Below, in pieces: positions 1 to 6,728 of a stretch of DNA of 32,149 nucleotides. Position 1 is the stretch's first letter; every line of letters starts with the position of its first letter. Origin of the DNA: Bacteriovoracaceae bacterium (GTDB lineage: Bacteria > Bdellovibrionota > Bacteriovoracia > Bacteriovoracales > Bacteriovoracaceae); contig JAFMBV010000036.1 of the NCBI GenBank assembly GCA_017858255.1, positions 1 to 32,149 of the forward strand, read 5' to 3'. The position numbers and the translations under genes are program-made. The notes beneath the pieces are model-generated. The model searched no databases and was not told where the DNA came from. It saw only the letters and a program-made list of their open reading frames with translations.

Positions 1-49
1 TATACATGATTAGCCATGTAAATGTGTCCGGAGTATATAAGGGTCTAGA

Positions 50-850
50 TTGAAACAAAACTTAGACATTGAGAATTTTCTATTAGTGAAAAATTTTGAT
101 CATTGGGATTACAGCTCAGGTCTTGATATCACCAAAATTCTTGATAAAGCTAAAAGAGCAAGTGGGTTAGAAAAGGTCGACTTAATTTTAAGCTATGAAC
201 TTCCTGATTATAAAAATCTTTTAATATCTAGCCTGCTCTATCTCGCTACAAAAAAGGAAAAAGGCTCAGAGGAACAAAAAACAGCGCTAGAGAATCATCG
301 TCATTTGGTAAGACTCTTTTTAGATACAAAAACTCTCGTCGGGAATATTATGGCAGGTTTGCTCTTGGAGTGGGAAGTATCTGTTGTGAAATGGTATGGA
401 GTAACAGATTGGAAATCTGTACCTGAAAAAATTAGGAGTAGTCATATGAGATTAAGTTGGGGATGGACCGGTATGATACACTCGTCCTACTTTTCGAAGA
501 TGAGCCAAAGCCTTGAAAAATATAAGAGACCTTCTCTTGCTCTTTGTGCGGGAGTCAGAGAGAACTTAACTTCAGCGAGCGCTTTTGCTGACTTCTTTGA
601 ACCGAGATGGCCATTTGAGTATGAGCTTCCTCATTCTATGGAAAGTGTGAGGGCCGAAATGAAAGAGCTCATCAATATTTGTGACTTAGAGAAGTGGTCT
701 GTTTTTAATGAGAACAAAGGGAAAATATCTGAGATCTTAACTCCTGCAGGTTTAAAAGTGAGCTCTAACTATTTTCCTTATATTAGGAACACAATTGGAA
801 TGATATTGCTAACTATTGCATCGCCGAACTTTTTTAAAATTTATAATTAG
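50..850 (+). CDS. Unrecognised cytoplasmic protein, 266 aa
   Basis: I do not recognise this protein. It begins at a TTG codon (50-52). An in-frame stop lies at 38-40, so no longer start is possible, and an AAGGG at 39-43 sits a suitable distance upstream as ribosome-binding site. It has no signal peptide and no clear membrane segment. It is mixed-charge and rich in aromatic residues (several Trp in the central third), with a hydrophobic stretch close to the C-terminus. It stands alone next to insertion-sequence debris, so it may itself be accessory. Whether it is functional is unknown. The full-length open frame and plausible start argue that it is real. Confidence 0.6.
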   Translation: MKQNLDIENFLLVKNFDHWDYSSGLDITKILDKAKRASGLEKVDLILSYELPDYKNLLISSLLYLATKKEKGSEEQKTALENHRHLVRLFLDTKTLVGNIMAGLLLEWEVSVVKWYGVTDWKSVPEKIRSSHMRLSWGWTGMIHSSYFSKMSQSLEKYKRPSLALCAGVRENLTSASAFADFFEPRWPFEYELPHSMESVRAEMKELINICDLEKWSVFNENKGKISEILTPAGLKVSSNYFPYIRNTIGMILLTIASPNFFKIYN

Positions 851-1166
851 CAAAAGGATTTTGTGCCATTCGGACTAAAATACTAAATCTTTACGATTAA
901 AGTTAATTATATAATTTTATGACAATGTTCTAATTTACAGAATAATTCAGTTAAGATTCTTCTAAATTACTGAAAAGATGTAGAGGAAGAGGCATTATCA
1001 TAATTTGAAGTAGCAATAATCTCTGGCACAAGAAAGTAGAATAAGTCCTACTTATAAATTAATAAGAGAAAAAGGTTCCAGAGATGTACTATATAATGGT
1101 TAGTTTTGTTTCCAAAGCCGAACAAAGAAAAAGCTACTCTTTTAGTAGCCTTCTCCTATAGTAGCC
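851..1166. other. Gene-free AT-rich spacer left of the IS3 element
   Basis: No convincing gene was found on either strand. The stretch holds a nested pair of inverted repeats: an 8-bp ATCTCTGG/CCAGAGAT pair about 50 bp apart around 1018-1084, enclosing an AAGTAG/CTACTT pair. Near its right end is a terminator-like hairpin. A 9-bp direct repeat (TAGTAGCCT at 1143-1151 and 1159-1167) abuts the IS end. I looked here for the missing C-terminal part of the ISL3 transposase on the minus strand and did not find it. Confidence 0.5.
1127..1149 (-). terminator. Rho-independent terminator-like hairpin, minus strand
   Basis: Read on the minus strand, GGCTACT, a short AAAAG loop and AGTAGC form a compact hairpin followed by TTTTTC. 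That is the usual layout of an intrinsic terminator. On the plus strand the hairpin has no U-tract. No gene was seen immediately upstream on the minus strand, so it may be left over from a deleted gene. Confidence 0.4.
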
Positions 1167-1193
1167 TGTGTGTCTTCTTAACATGTGGGACAA
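1167..1193 (+). repeat. Left terminal inverted repeat of the IS3 element
   Basis: This matches the reverse complement of 2644-2670 at 21 of 27 positions. The longest shared blocks are GTCTTC and TGGGACAA. Confidence 0.7.
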
Positions 1194-1246
1194 AATGGGT
1201 AAATACCGACTAATATCCTGAGTATGTTAGTCGGTATTTACCCATT
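1194..1246 (+). promoter_or_regulatory. Long perfect hairpin just inside the left IS end
   Basis: A perfect 20-bp inverted repeat (arms 1194-1213 and 1227-1246) surrounds a 13-nt loop. It lies between the left terminal repeat and orfA. Such hairpins in insertion sequences are known to form in read-through transcripts and block translation of the transposase, which protects the element from activation by outside promoters. That role here is an inference from position. Confidence 0.6.
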
Positions 1247-1297
1247 GCTCCATGCTCCAACATTTAACTTCACTAATAATAGTGAAAGGAGCAAATC

Positions 1298-1627
1298 ATG
1301 AGTAAAAATATTAGAGAAATTAACAAGGCCACCCGCAAGTACTTTTCCGCAGAAAAGAAAATTCAGATCGTTCTAGAAGGTCTTCGCGGGGAAATCACAG
1401 TTGCCGAACTTTGCAGAAGAGAAGGCGTTGCCAGCGTTACTTATTATAAATGCTCTAAGGATTTTCTCGATGCTGGTAAAAATGGACTCACATTAGAAAC
1501 TAAAAGAAACGCTACTGCTGATGAAGTTAAAACTCTCAAGTCAGAGAACTCCGACCTCCGTAGGGCCGCAGCTGAGCAAATGCTCGAAAACGTTCGCTTA
1601 AAAAAATCGTTGGGAATACTTGTCTAA
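1298..1627 (+). CDS. IS3-family transposase OrfA (HTH and leucine zipper)
   Basis: This is the 109-residue DNA-binding subunit of an IS3-family transposase. The N-terminal half is a helix-turn-helix of the IS3/IS911 type (residues about 15-55, with ITVAELCRREGVASVTYYK). The C-terminal third is a Leu/Glu-rich coiled coil (about 75-103) used for multimerisation. ATG 1298 is preceded by AAGGAG (1286-1291). A 7-bp stem-loop (TTCACTA/TAGTGAA, 1269-1286) directly abuts that ribosome-binding site and could limit translation. A run of seven A's near the 3' end (1600-1606) allows a -1 ribosomal shift into the orfB frame, which is open from there through 1648. Confidence 0.85.
   Translation: MSKNIREINKATRKYFSAEKKIQIVLEGLRGEITVAELCRREGVASVTYYKCSKDFLDAGKNGLTLETKRNATADEVKTLKSENSDLRRAAAEQMLENVRLKKSLGILV
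1600..1606 (+). promoter_or_regulatory. Programmed -1 frameshift site of the IS3 element
   Basis: The orfA frame reads TTA AAA AAA here, an A7 slippery run. A -1 slip enters the orfB frame, which has no stop between the slip site and orfB's ATG at 1648. This is the standard IS3-family way of making the OrfAB fusion transposase. The stimulating structure downstream was not identified. Confidence 0.65.
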
Positions 1628-1647
1628 GTAGATCAAGGTTTAAGCGA

Positions 1648-2626
1648 ATGAACTCAGATGAAAAAATGACACTGCTTTTAGCAGTGGAAGAAAGTGGTTT
1701 TAAAATCACAGAGGCACTCAAGCGTCTTGATATACCAAGATCGACTTACTATCGTTGGCGCTCGAAACTTCGGCGTGAAGGGCTTACGGGACTTAAAGAC
1801 AAAAGACCAGCACCTAAGAGGCAATGGAATGCCATCACGCCGAAGGAAGAGGAGACGATATTAGAAATTGCTGAAAGTGAAGCAGAAAAGTCCTGTCGTG
1901 AAATAAGTTTTACGATTACAGATAATTCAGTTTTCAGCGTGAGTGAGTCGACAGTGTACAGAGTTTTAAAAAGTAACGGCCTAGTAAGAGAGACAAAAGT
2001 AGATAGCTTTCCAGCAGCAAAAGAGTATCACTCAAAACCACAGTACGTGAATGAGCAATGGCAAACAGATGCGACCTATCTTCACGTTGAAGGCTGGGGC
2101 TGGTTTTATTTAATTTCAATTCTTGATGATTTTTCTGGAAAGATTATTAGTTGGAAAGTTCAAGACTCGATGACAGCGGACGACTTTATTGAAGTGCTGG
2201 ATGATGCTTGTGACAAGGCAGGACTTGATAAGAAGAGCATGCCTAAACCTTGTGTCTGATCGTGGACCGGCATTGATCTCAGAAGACTTGAGAGACTATC
2301 TGAACGGACAAGATATACATCATATTTTAGCGAGTCCCTATCATCCACAAACGAATGGTAAGATTGAGAGGTATCACAAGTCGTTAAAGTCGAAAGTTAA
2401 GCTTCATATTTACAGCTGTCCTAACGAACTTAGAAAAGAGGTTGATAATTTTATTAATTTTTATAATCAAAACCGCTATCACGAATCGCTTGGCAACGTG
2501 ACTCCTGACGATGTGTTTTATGGAAGAAGAGAAGAAATAATTATAGAGAGGGAGGAGAAAAGACGACGAACAATTATGAGAAGAAAAAACTACAATAGAG
2601 GTTCAAATACAGTCATGCTGTGTTAG
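1648..2626 (+). pseudogene. IS3-family transposase OrfB, frameshifted
   Basis: This is the catalytic part of the transposase (rve integrase fold). It has an N-terminal HTH (about residues 15-45, ending RSTYYRW), then the DDE core. The first Asp is in QTDATY (codon 2068-2070), the second in SDRGP (codon 2258-2260), and the Glu in KIERYH (codon 2366-2368). Asp2 to Glu is 36 codons, the classical D-35-E spacing. The frame opened at 1648 stops at 2257-2259, while the rest continues in the next frame. An extra base, or a loss of two, near 2245-2252 separates the first Asp from the other two. All motifs survive, so the mutation looks recent. A sequencing error is the main alternative. Confidence 0.8.
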
Positions 2627-3642
2627 GACATAGAAAGGCATGGTTGTCCCAAATGTGCTGAAGACTTACAGCGATTAAAGGCCGCAGCTGCCTTCTTGTA
2701 CCCTTTGATTTCATAAAGAGTGTGGAGAGCTTCCTTGGCAGTATAAATATCTTTAAGATCTGGATAAAAGTGAAGAATCGCTCTTAGAGTATTCTTCTCA
2801 TGATTTCTCAGGCGACTTCCTCTCTTTTGAAGCATCATCTTAAAAGGGTTTTTTCTTTGCTTACCAATGACTTCTCTTTTGTACTTTTGAAGAGGTCCAG
2901 AGAGAAGACGTAACACGTGAAACTTATCTGCTGTAATAGTCGCATTTGGAAAAAACTCTTTAACAAAACTTCTAAACCCAGGGGAGAGGTCGGTGATAAC
3001 ATTTTTAACTCCTTCTCGCCCTTTAATTTTTGATAAATTTTCACAAGACATTAAATCTGCAGGTGACCTGCCATATGCGGCTTCTCGAACCTTTTTATTA
3101 TTATAATCCACAAAGATTGTGGTGAAGTCTTTTCTGCCAAATTTATTACGAATGAAACTATGCTCATCAATGCCTACAGTTTTAGGCCATGGGCTTTGAT
3201 GCTTTCTGTTTTCAAGTTCAATTTGCTCATAATAACATTTGTAAACAAGCCACTGTGAGCACCTGTGCTTGCGAGCTACTTTCTTTAAAGTATCAAAGGT
3301 TGAAGAGTCATGCATGAGATTACGTCGATATCTTTGAGTGGTCCTAAACCCTTTTCTAATTCCATTAACTGGTTCTCTAAAAATAGAGCTACATTTTTTA
3401 CACTTAAAACGCCTCTTTTTAATTTTTAAAATCACGTTCTTCCCTCGAAGTGGAACATCACGAATAGTAGAGTAAACATGATCGTAGATAACTGAACATT
3501 TAGCAGCACACTTGGGACAAACTTCAAATTTAGAGCATTTGAGTACTTCAAAAACTCGATCTTTATGACGAGTTGATGAGACTTGTTTGATAAATTTAAG
3601 TTCCGGTAAGAAGAGTGCTTTGGTAACATTGTGGGTAGACAT
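2623..3642 (-). pseudogene. ISL3-family transposase, C-terminally truncated
   Basis: The N-terminal zinc-binding segment (CPKC about residue 42, KCKKC about residue 80) and the DDE-type core of ISL3 transposases are clear. The first acidic residue is in TVGIDEHSF and the second in VITDLSPGF. Family similarity runs to AAAAFNR (about residue 323) and then breaks at position 2671, the right end of the IS3 element. The last 15 or so residues are read from IS3 end sequence. The missing part normally holds the conserved TEGFN region with the third catalytic acid, so the product should be inactive. The rest of the gene is not on the other side of the IS3 element, so simple insertion does not explain it. 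A sequence resembling an ISL3 end (GCTCTTTGTTAGAATTT on the minus strand) lies at about 3677-3693. Confidence 0.8.
2644..2670 (-). repeat. Right terminal inverted repeat of the IS3 element
   Basis: Its reverse complement matches 1167-1193 at 21 of 27 positions. It supplies the last aberrant residues of the truncated ISL3 frame. Confidence 0.7.
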
Positions 3643-3696
3643 GCTTTGCTCCTAGTTAGTGTTTTTTGTGAGAAATAAATTCTAACAAAGAGCATT

Positions 3697-3870
3697 GCAT
3701 ATCTGAGTATCTTAGGCGGTTTCTTTGGTTACCCACTGCGAACCGAGAAGACCCCATCTTGGCTAGAGAAAAAGTATAAGAAGGAATTTGAACATGGCGC
3801 TGGTGTATGTGTTGGATGTAAACCAGTTCTTCAGGAGCATGCCACACCAAGCACATTTCTAATAACTTAA
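3697..3870 (+). pseudogene. Possible 3' remnant of an interrupted gene
   Basis: This plus-strand frame is open from the presumed ISL3 end to a TAA at 3868-3870 and has no start codon. It encodes about 57 protein-like residues, including GGFFGYPLRTEKTPSWLEKK and a CVGC motif. This is what would be left if an ISL3 element had inserted into a gene. I do not recognise the family. The minus strand is also open here (86 codons), so the choice of strand is uncertain. The rest of 3643-3993 shows nothing else. Confidence 0.25.
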
Positions 3871-3993
3871 TACCTCCACGCAATAGTGGCGACAGAAACA
3901 ATGGTTCATGGAACACTAATGTATTAGCAAAAAAAAATGCTCAGGAATGTCGATAAGGACAAATAAAAAAAATGCTAATAACATTTATGATAT

Positions 3994-4548
3994 CTAAACA
4001 GGCAGAATTGTCTTTATCCATGCTCCTTGGTAGGCGGTGACTGTGGTTAGTCGTATCCATGTTTTATTTGCAACAAACTCGTGGACCATTTCAATAATAT
4101 ATTTATTTTGATACTTTCTTTTTAAAACACAATGGCTCTCATCAAACCTTTCTTCTAGCTCATAGGAAATTCGTTCGGATATATTTGAGAGGGTATCTCT
4201 GGGAATTAGTTGTTTATTTATGGTTAAGACTTGAGCCATGTCACCTCTTCTTATTATGATTTCTCCATTCGAATCGATTTGGATGCTTTCCCAGTCATCT
4301 TGTTTCATAAATTGATCAAGGATGCCGAGTTTAAAATAACAAGAATACATAAAGTCTGCTAAGAATTTACTATCGTCGATATTGTCTAATTCAGACAAGA
4401 TAAGATCTATATTTCTCTCCTGATTACTATGTGCTTCGTCAACTTCTAATTGTGCAATTAGTTTTTCGAAAATATGTGTCTTGATCTCAGAGAAACGCTC
4501 AGGGGTTTCAATCGAGTTTAATCTATTTATAAATTCTTCTAGTTTCAT
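3994..4548 (-). CDS. Stand-alone CpaF/VirB11 N-terminal-domain-like protein
   Basis: This 184-residue protein has a good ribosome-binding site (AGAAGG before the ATG at 4548). The N-terminal half is acidic and helical. Residues about 75-165 resemble the N-terminal domain of CpaF-type secretion ATPases: a LGILDQFM..DDWESIQID segment, a GEIIIRRGD strand, then SERISYELEERFDES and a short Lys/Arg-rich hairpin. In CpaF this domain precedes the ATPase, but here the protein ends before any Walker A motif, and no ATPase frame follows. It could be a regulatory stump, a decayed gene, or an unrelated protein with chance resemblance. It is alone between IS debris and a toxin-antitoxin module. Confidence 0.5.
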   Translation of the reverse strand: MKLEEFINRLNSIETPERFSEIKTHIFEKLIAQLEVDEAHSNQERNIDLILSELDNIDDSKFLADFMYSCYFKLGILDQFMKQDDWESIQIDSNGEIIIRRGDMAQVLTINKQLIPRDTLSNISERISYELEERFDESHCVLKRKYQNKYIIEMVHEFVANKTWIRLTTVTAYQGAWIKTILPV

Positions 4549-4683
4549 ACTTTAACCTTCTGGTTATTTACCTAGGATTAAGTCCTACAGGCTTTTTATT
4601 TAAGGATATTAAAAATTAAAAAAATGACGGATAAGACAAATGAGGCCCCTTTTCTACCAGTTACAACATCCATTATAGGGGGG

Positions 4684-4716
4684 AATGGGGAAATTTTTGG
4701 TTAACTTTTCCCCATT
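4684..4716. repeat. 10-bp inverted repeat upstream of the toxin-antitoxin operon
   Basis: AATGGGGAAA (4684-4693) and TTTCCCCATT (4707-4716) are perfectly complementary around a 13-nt spacer. No U-tract follows on either strand, so it is unlikely to be an intrinsic terminator. It may be a protein-binding site or cruciform upstream of the antitoxin gene. Confidence 0.4.
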
Positions 4717-4763
4717 ACCACCTTTCCATGAAATATCATGAGCTTACTGTTTGTCATGACGTA

Positions 4764-4779
4764 TCTTGACCAGTCAAGA
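4764..4779. promoter_or_regulatory. Palindromic operator of the toxin-antitoxin operon
   Basis: TCTTGAC-CA-GTCAAGA is a perfect 7-bp palindrome with a 2-bp centre, 10 bp before the antitoxin ATG at 4790. Ribbon-helix-helix antitoxins normally bind such short palindromes to repress their own operon. A TTG start inside this palindrome is formally possible but is less likely than ATG 4790. Confidence 0.55.
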
Positions 4780-4789
4780 CGGATGGTGT

Positions 4790-5017
4790 ATGGTTAAGAC
4801 TATGGGAACCGCAAAGAAATTTAGCTCGAAAATGGATGAGAAAGTTTTAGAAGATTTACGTAGTTTTGCTAAAGAGCAGAACATGGATATTTCTGCAGTT
4901 TTAACAGAGGCCGTATGTGACCTTTTAAATAAAAAAAGAGTCCGACCAGCATTTAAAAAAGCATCCGTTGAAGCATTCGAAGAATTTGATGAGGCCCTTA
5001 AAGAATTGGCCAAATGA
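4790..5017 (+). CDS. Ribbon-helix-helix-type antitoxin
   Basis: This is a 75-residue DNA-binding antitoxin. Residues 5-45 (AKKFSSKMDEKVLEDLRSFAKEQNMDISAVLTEAVCDL, split here by position: strand 6-11, helix 12-25, helix 30-44) have the beta-helix-helix pattern of RHH repressors. The charged C-terminal 30 residues would wrap and neutralise the toxin. ATG 4790 is chosen because GGA at 4781-4783 precedes it and the longer TTG version starts inside the operator palindrome. ATG 4802 is an alternative. Its TGA overlaps the toxin ATG (ATGA at 5014-5017), so the two are translationally coupled. Confidence 0.75.
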   Translation: MVKTMGTAKKFSSKMDEKVLEDLRSFAKEQNMDISAVLTEAVCDLLNKKRVRPAFKKASVEAFEEFDEALKELAK

Positions 5018-5394
5018 AAACTACAGAATACCTCTCTATTTCTGAGGTTTTAGAACTACATAAAATGACCATTGAGAAACACGGAGGAAAGTCCGGTGTA
5101 AGGGATATGGGCCTACTTGAAAGTGCTCTTTTAAGGTGTCAGTCAGGGTACTACAATACAATTGCTGAGCAAGGGGCATCCCTGTTGCAAAGTCTTTGTA
5201 TGAATCATTGTTTTGTAGATGGAAATAAGAGGGTTGCATTGCTCTCTACAGTCGTTTTTTTTAAGATGAATGGTTACAACGTGAAAGTTACGAATAAAGA
5301 TATTGTTTCCTTTATTATTAATGACATAATAATTTCCAAAATTGAAATAGGTCAAATCACTATTTGGTTAAGTAAAAAATTAAGCAAGTTGTAG
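5014..5394 (+). CDS. doc: Doc-family toxin (Fic fold)
   Basis: This 126-residue protein matches the Doc (death-on-curing) family in length and motifs. The catalytic signature HxFxDGNKR is present as H65-C-F67-V-D69-G70-N71-K72-R73. The family's N-terminal LELHKMTIEKHGG and GLLESAL segments are present too. Doc kinases phosphorylate elongation factor Tu and stop translation until the antitoxin neutralises them. Here the partner is the RHH-type protein encoded just upstream, not a classical Phd. Catalytic residues are intact, so the toxin is probably active. The module lies among mobile-element remains and near a tRNA scar, consistent with a maintenance system on an acquired island. Confidence 0.9.
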   Translation: MKTTEYLSISEVLELHKMTIEKHGGKSGVRDMGLLESALLRCQSGYYNTIAEQGASLLQSLCMNHCFVDGNKRVALLSTVVFFKMNGYNVKVTNKDIVSFIINDIIISKIEIGQITIWLSKKLSKL

Positions 5395-5573
5395 TACTTT
5401 GCGGTTGGCGTTCAATGTCTAAGAAGTAAATTTTCCTTGTTACATCAGGTGAGAAAAACCCACTTCTCCTATCAAAAACAACCTACACTCTAAAAAAGTT
5501 CAAAAAAATACTTACAAATTCCCAAAAAATGATCCTTCAGTTTATGTGATCAATATTTTAGTGAATTTCAAAA

Positions 5574-5595
5574 TGGGGGCGCATTGGGGGCGCAT
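5574..5595 (+). repeat. Tandem 11-bp repeat (TGGGGGCGCAT x2)
   Basis: Two perfect adjacent copies occur at 5574-5584 and 5585-5595. They are markedly more GC-rich than the surroundings and lie 56 bp from a tRNA 3' end. Tandem copies beside a tRNA-type attachment site suggest recombinase arm-binding sites, which is an inference. Confidence 0.55.
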
Positions 5596-5650
5596 GCTGC
5601 ATTTTGCCAGGTCTAAGTTTTTGTAATTATTGTCTTTTTTGAGCTGTGCG

Positions 5651-5678
5651 GGCGGTTCAAATCCGCCCGTCTCCTCCA
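5651..5678 (+). other. tRNA 3'-end fragment, probable attachment-site scar
   Basis: A T-arm (stem GGCGG/CCGCC, loop TTCAAAT, 5651-5667) is followed by a 7-nt acceptor strand (CGTCTCC, 5668-5674), a discriminator T and an encoded CCA (5676-5678). The matching 5' acceptor (GGAGACG) and the D and anticodon arms are absent upstream, so this is not a tRNA gene. Islands that integrate into tRNA genes duplicate exactly this 3' part, which makes a scar or att site the best reading. The intact tRNA is not in the window, so the amino acid cannot be named. Confidence 0.6.
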
Positions 5679-5692
5679 TTTTTCCTCCCAAA

Positions 5693-5877
5693 AGGTGCCA
5701 GGTTGAGTTTGGTACCTTAAGAAGGTTTACATAAAAAGTACCACGTACCTTTTTTGAACCAAGTAAAGAGTCCAACTCACGCCGCGAAGTGAACTAAGCG
5801 GCGCAGAAAGAACAACCGTAAATGTTAAAAATCACCACTGAGAACCTTTTTAGAGTGCCAAACTCAACCTGGCACCT
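5693..5877. repeat. Inverted pair of hairpin repeats (MITE-like unit)
   Basis: Two copies of a repeat face each other at about 5694-5727 and 5843-5876, matching at about 30 of 34 positions after reverse complementing. Each contains its own hairpin (AGGTGCCA, 9-nt loop, TGGCACCT or a close variant). They enclose about 115 bp with no gene. Terminal inverted repeats around a short non-coding core resemble a miniature inverted-repeat element. The right copy (5853-5877) ends 8 bp after the minus-strand lipoprotein gene and may also act as its transcript end. A third copy of the core lies at 10810-10834. Confidence 0.6.
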
Positions 5878-5885
5878 AATGGTCT

Positions 5886-6728
5886 TTATGGAATATTGAC
5901 GACTTGGTAGCCAACTCCGCCGCGCTTATCCCGCACGAGAACTACGGCCACAAAGGGTCCGCCCTCAGGTGCTGTTTCAATCCTTACAGAATCCCCCTCA
6001 GCAACTTTAGCGGCACTTAGCTTGGCCTTACTTGAAACATACCAAGCAAGCTCGTAACTTTCAGTGATGGTTGCCAGAGTACCATTAGAGAAGAAGGCCT
6101 GATAAGTTTGTTCATCGGTGAGATTATTGATGGTCAACTTATCATTGGCAACGGGTAGGCTAGCGAGAGTTGCTCCATTTAAAAGTATAGTAGTGGGGTT
6201 CGTTGGATTGGTATTCTTTGCTGCGCGATTAGAGACAATAATCGTTTTAAAGGCGCGTACTTCGCGCCCATCAACGTTAAAGCGAAAGACCACCACATAA
6301 CCTTTGCCGTTAGTTTGTTGAATAGTGTTCGCGCCATCAAGGGTGTTGGCAGGAGGCGTAACAATAAAAGTTTGGCCAGAGGTTGTAGACAGACTTGTAT
6401 AAGAAGAATTGAATCTGGCTCCATCAGAGAAATCTATCGAAACCGCTTGTGATGGCGTTGCACCAGAAACTCCCACGCAGCTTGGCTCGGCCCCAAGAGC
6501 AATTCCTGGATCAGGACAAGCACGCCAAGTTCCAGAAATTGTACGTCCACCACCATTAACATCGGTGAGTAAAAGACGAAGGGTGACAGCAGAGTTAGCT
6601 GCCACTTCAGGGGTATCAGCAACAATTCCCAACACCCGAAAGCCTTGCAGAGTTTCAACTTTTGGCAGATCATCGTTACCACAACCAAAGAGAATAAATA
6701 GAAGCGCAATTAAAGATAATATTTTCAT
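5886..6728 (-). CDS. Lipoprotein at the end of the TonB operon, 280 aa
   Basis: The N-terminus MKILSLIALLFILFGC is a lipoprotein signal with the lipidated Cys at position 16. The mature part is Thr/Ser/Ala-rich and beta-predicted, with two Cys about 13 residues apart (about 70 and 83) that may pair. It ends in a compact strand-rich segment (VAVVLVRDKRGGVGYQVV). I do not recognise a named domain; an Ig-like or cadherin-like fold is possible. Its start lies directly after the stop of the receptor gene, so it belongs to the exbB-exbD-tonB-receptor operon. A surface or periplasmic accessory to that receptor, such as a substrate-binding lipoprotein, is a reasonable guess but not shown. Confidence 0.75.
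   Translation of the reverse strand: MKILSLIALLFILFGCGNDDLPKVETLQGFRVLGIVADTPEVAANSAVTLRLLLTDVNGGGRTISGTWRACPDPGIALGAEPSCVGVSGATPSQAVSIDFSDGARFNSSYTSLSTTSGQTFIVTPPANTLDGANTIQQTNGKGYVVVFRFNVDGREVRAFKTIIVSNRAAKNTNPTNPTTILLNGATLASLPVANDKLTINNLTDEQTYQAFFSNGTLATITESYELAWYVSSKAKLSAAKVAEGDSVRIETAPEGGPFVAVVLVRDKRGGVGYQVVNIP

Larger units (their letters stand above)
1167..2670 (+). mobile_element. IS3-family insertion sequence, about 1.5 kb, decayed
   Basis: The element is bounded by imperfect 27-bp terminal inverted repeats at 1167-1193 and 2644-2670 (21 of 27 positions match). They begin TGT and end ACA, as expected of IS3-family ends. It encodes OrfA and OrfB in the family arrangement. A 1504-bp length is typical. 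The flanking bases (AGCC on the left, GCGA on the right) do not form a target-site duplication. The right end lies exactly where the ISL3 transposase reading frame loses family similarity, so this element, or a rearrangement involving it, truncated that gene. OrfB carries a frameshift, so this copy is probably inactive. Confidence 0.85.
5395..5885. other. Island-edge spacer with tRNA scar and repeats
   Basis: About 490 bp without a supported gene. It contains a tandem 11-bp repeat, a tRNA 3' end, a pair of inverted hairpin repeats, and a 6-bp GC hairpin (CGCCGC 5780-5785 / GCGGCG 5798-5803). An open minus-strand frame across the tRNA fragment is an artefact of reading tRNA antisense. Confidence 0.6.

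Noticed and set aside
2835-3044. Alternative minus-strand frame inside the ISL3 transposase
   Set aside because: It is a shadow frame of the transposase, which carries clear family motifs in another frame.
3656-3916. Minus-strand 86-codon frame right of the ISL3 remnant
   Set aside because: It overlaps the ISL3 end and has no recognisable family. The plus strand looks slightly more protein-like, so neither was called as a gene.
5651-5678. Complete tRNA gene
   Set aside because: Only the T-arm, acceptor 3' strand and CCA are present. No matching 5' acceptor or anticodon arm lies within 200 bp upstream.
5542-5775. Minus-strand 77-codon frame containing GGFEPP
   Set aside because: It reads the tRNA 3' end and the hairpin repeat antisense. 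GGFEPP-like peptides are a common artefact of tRNA antisense.
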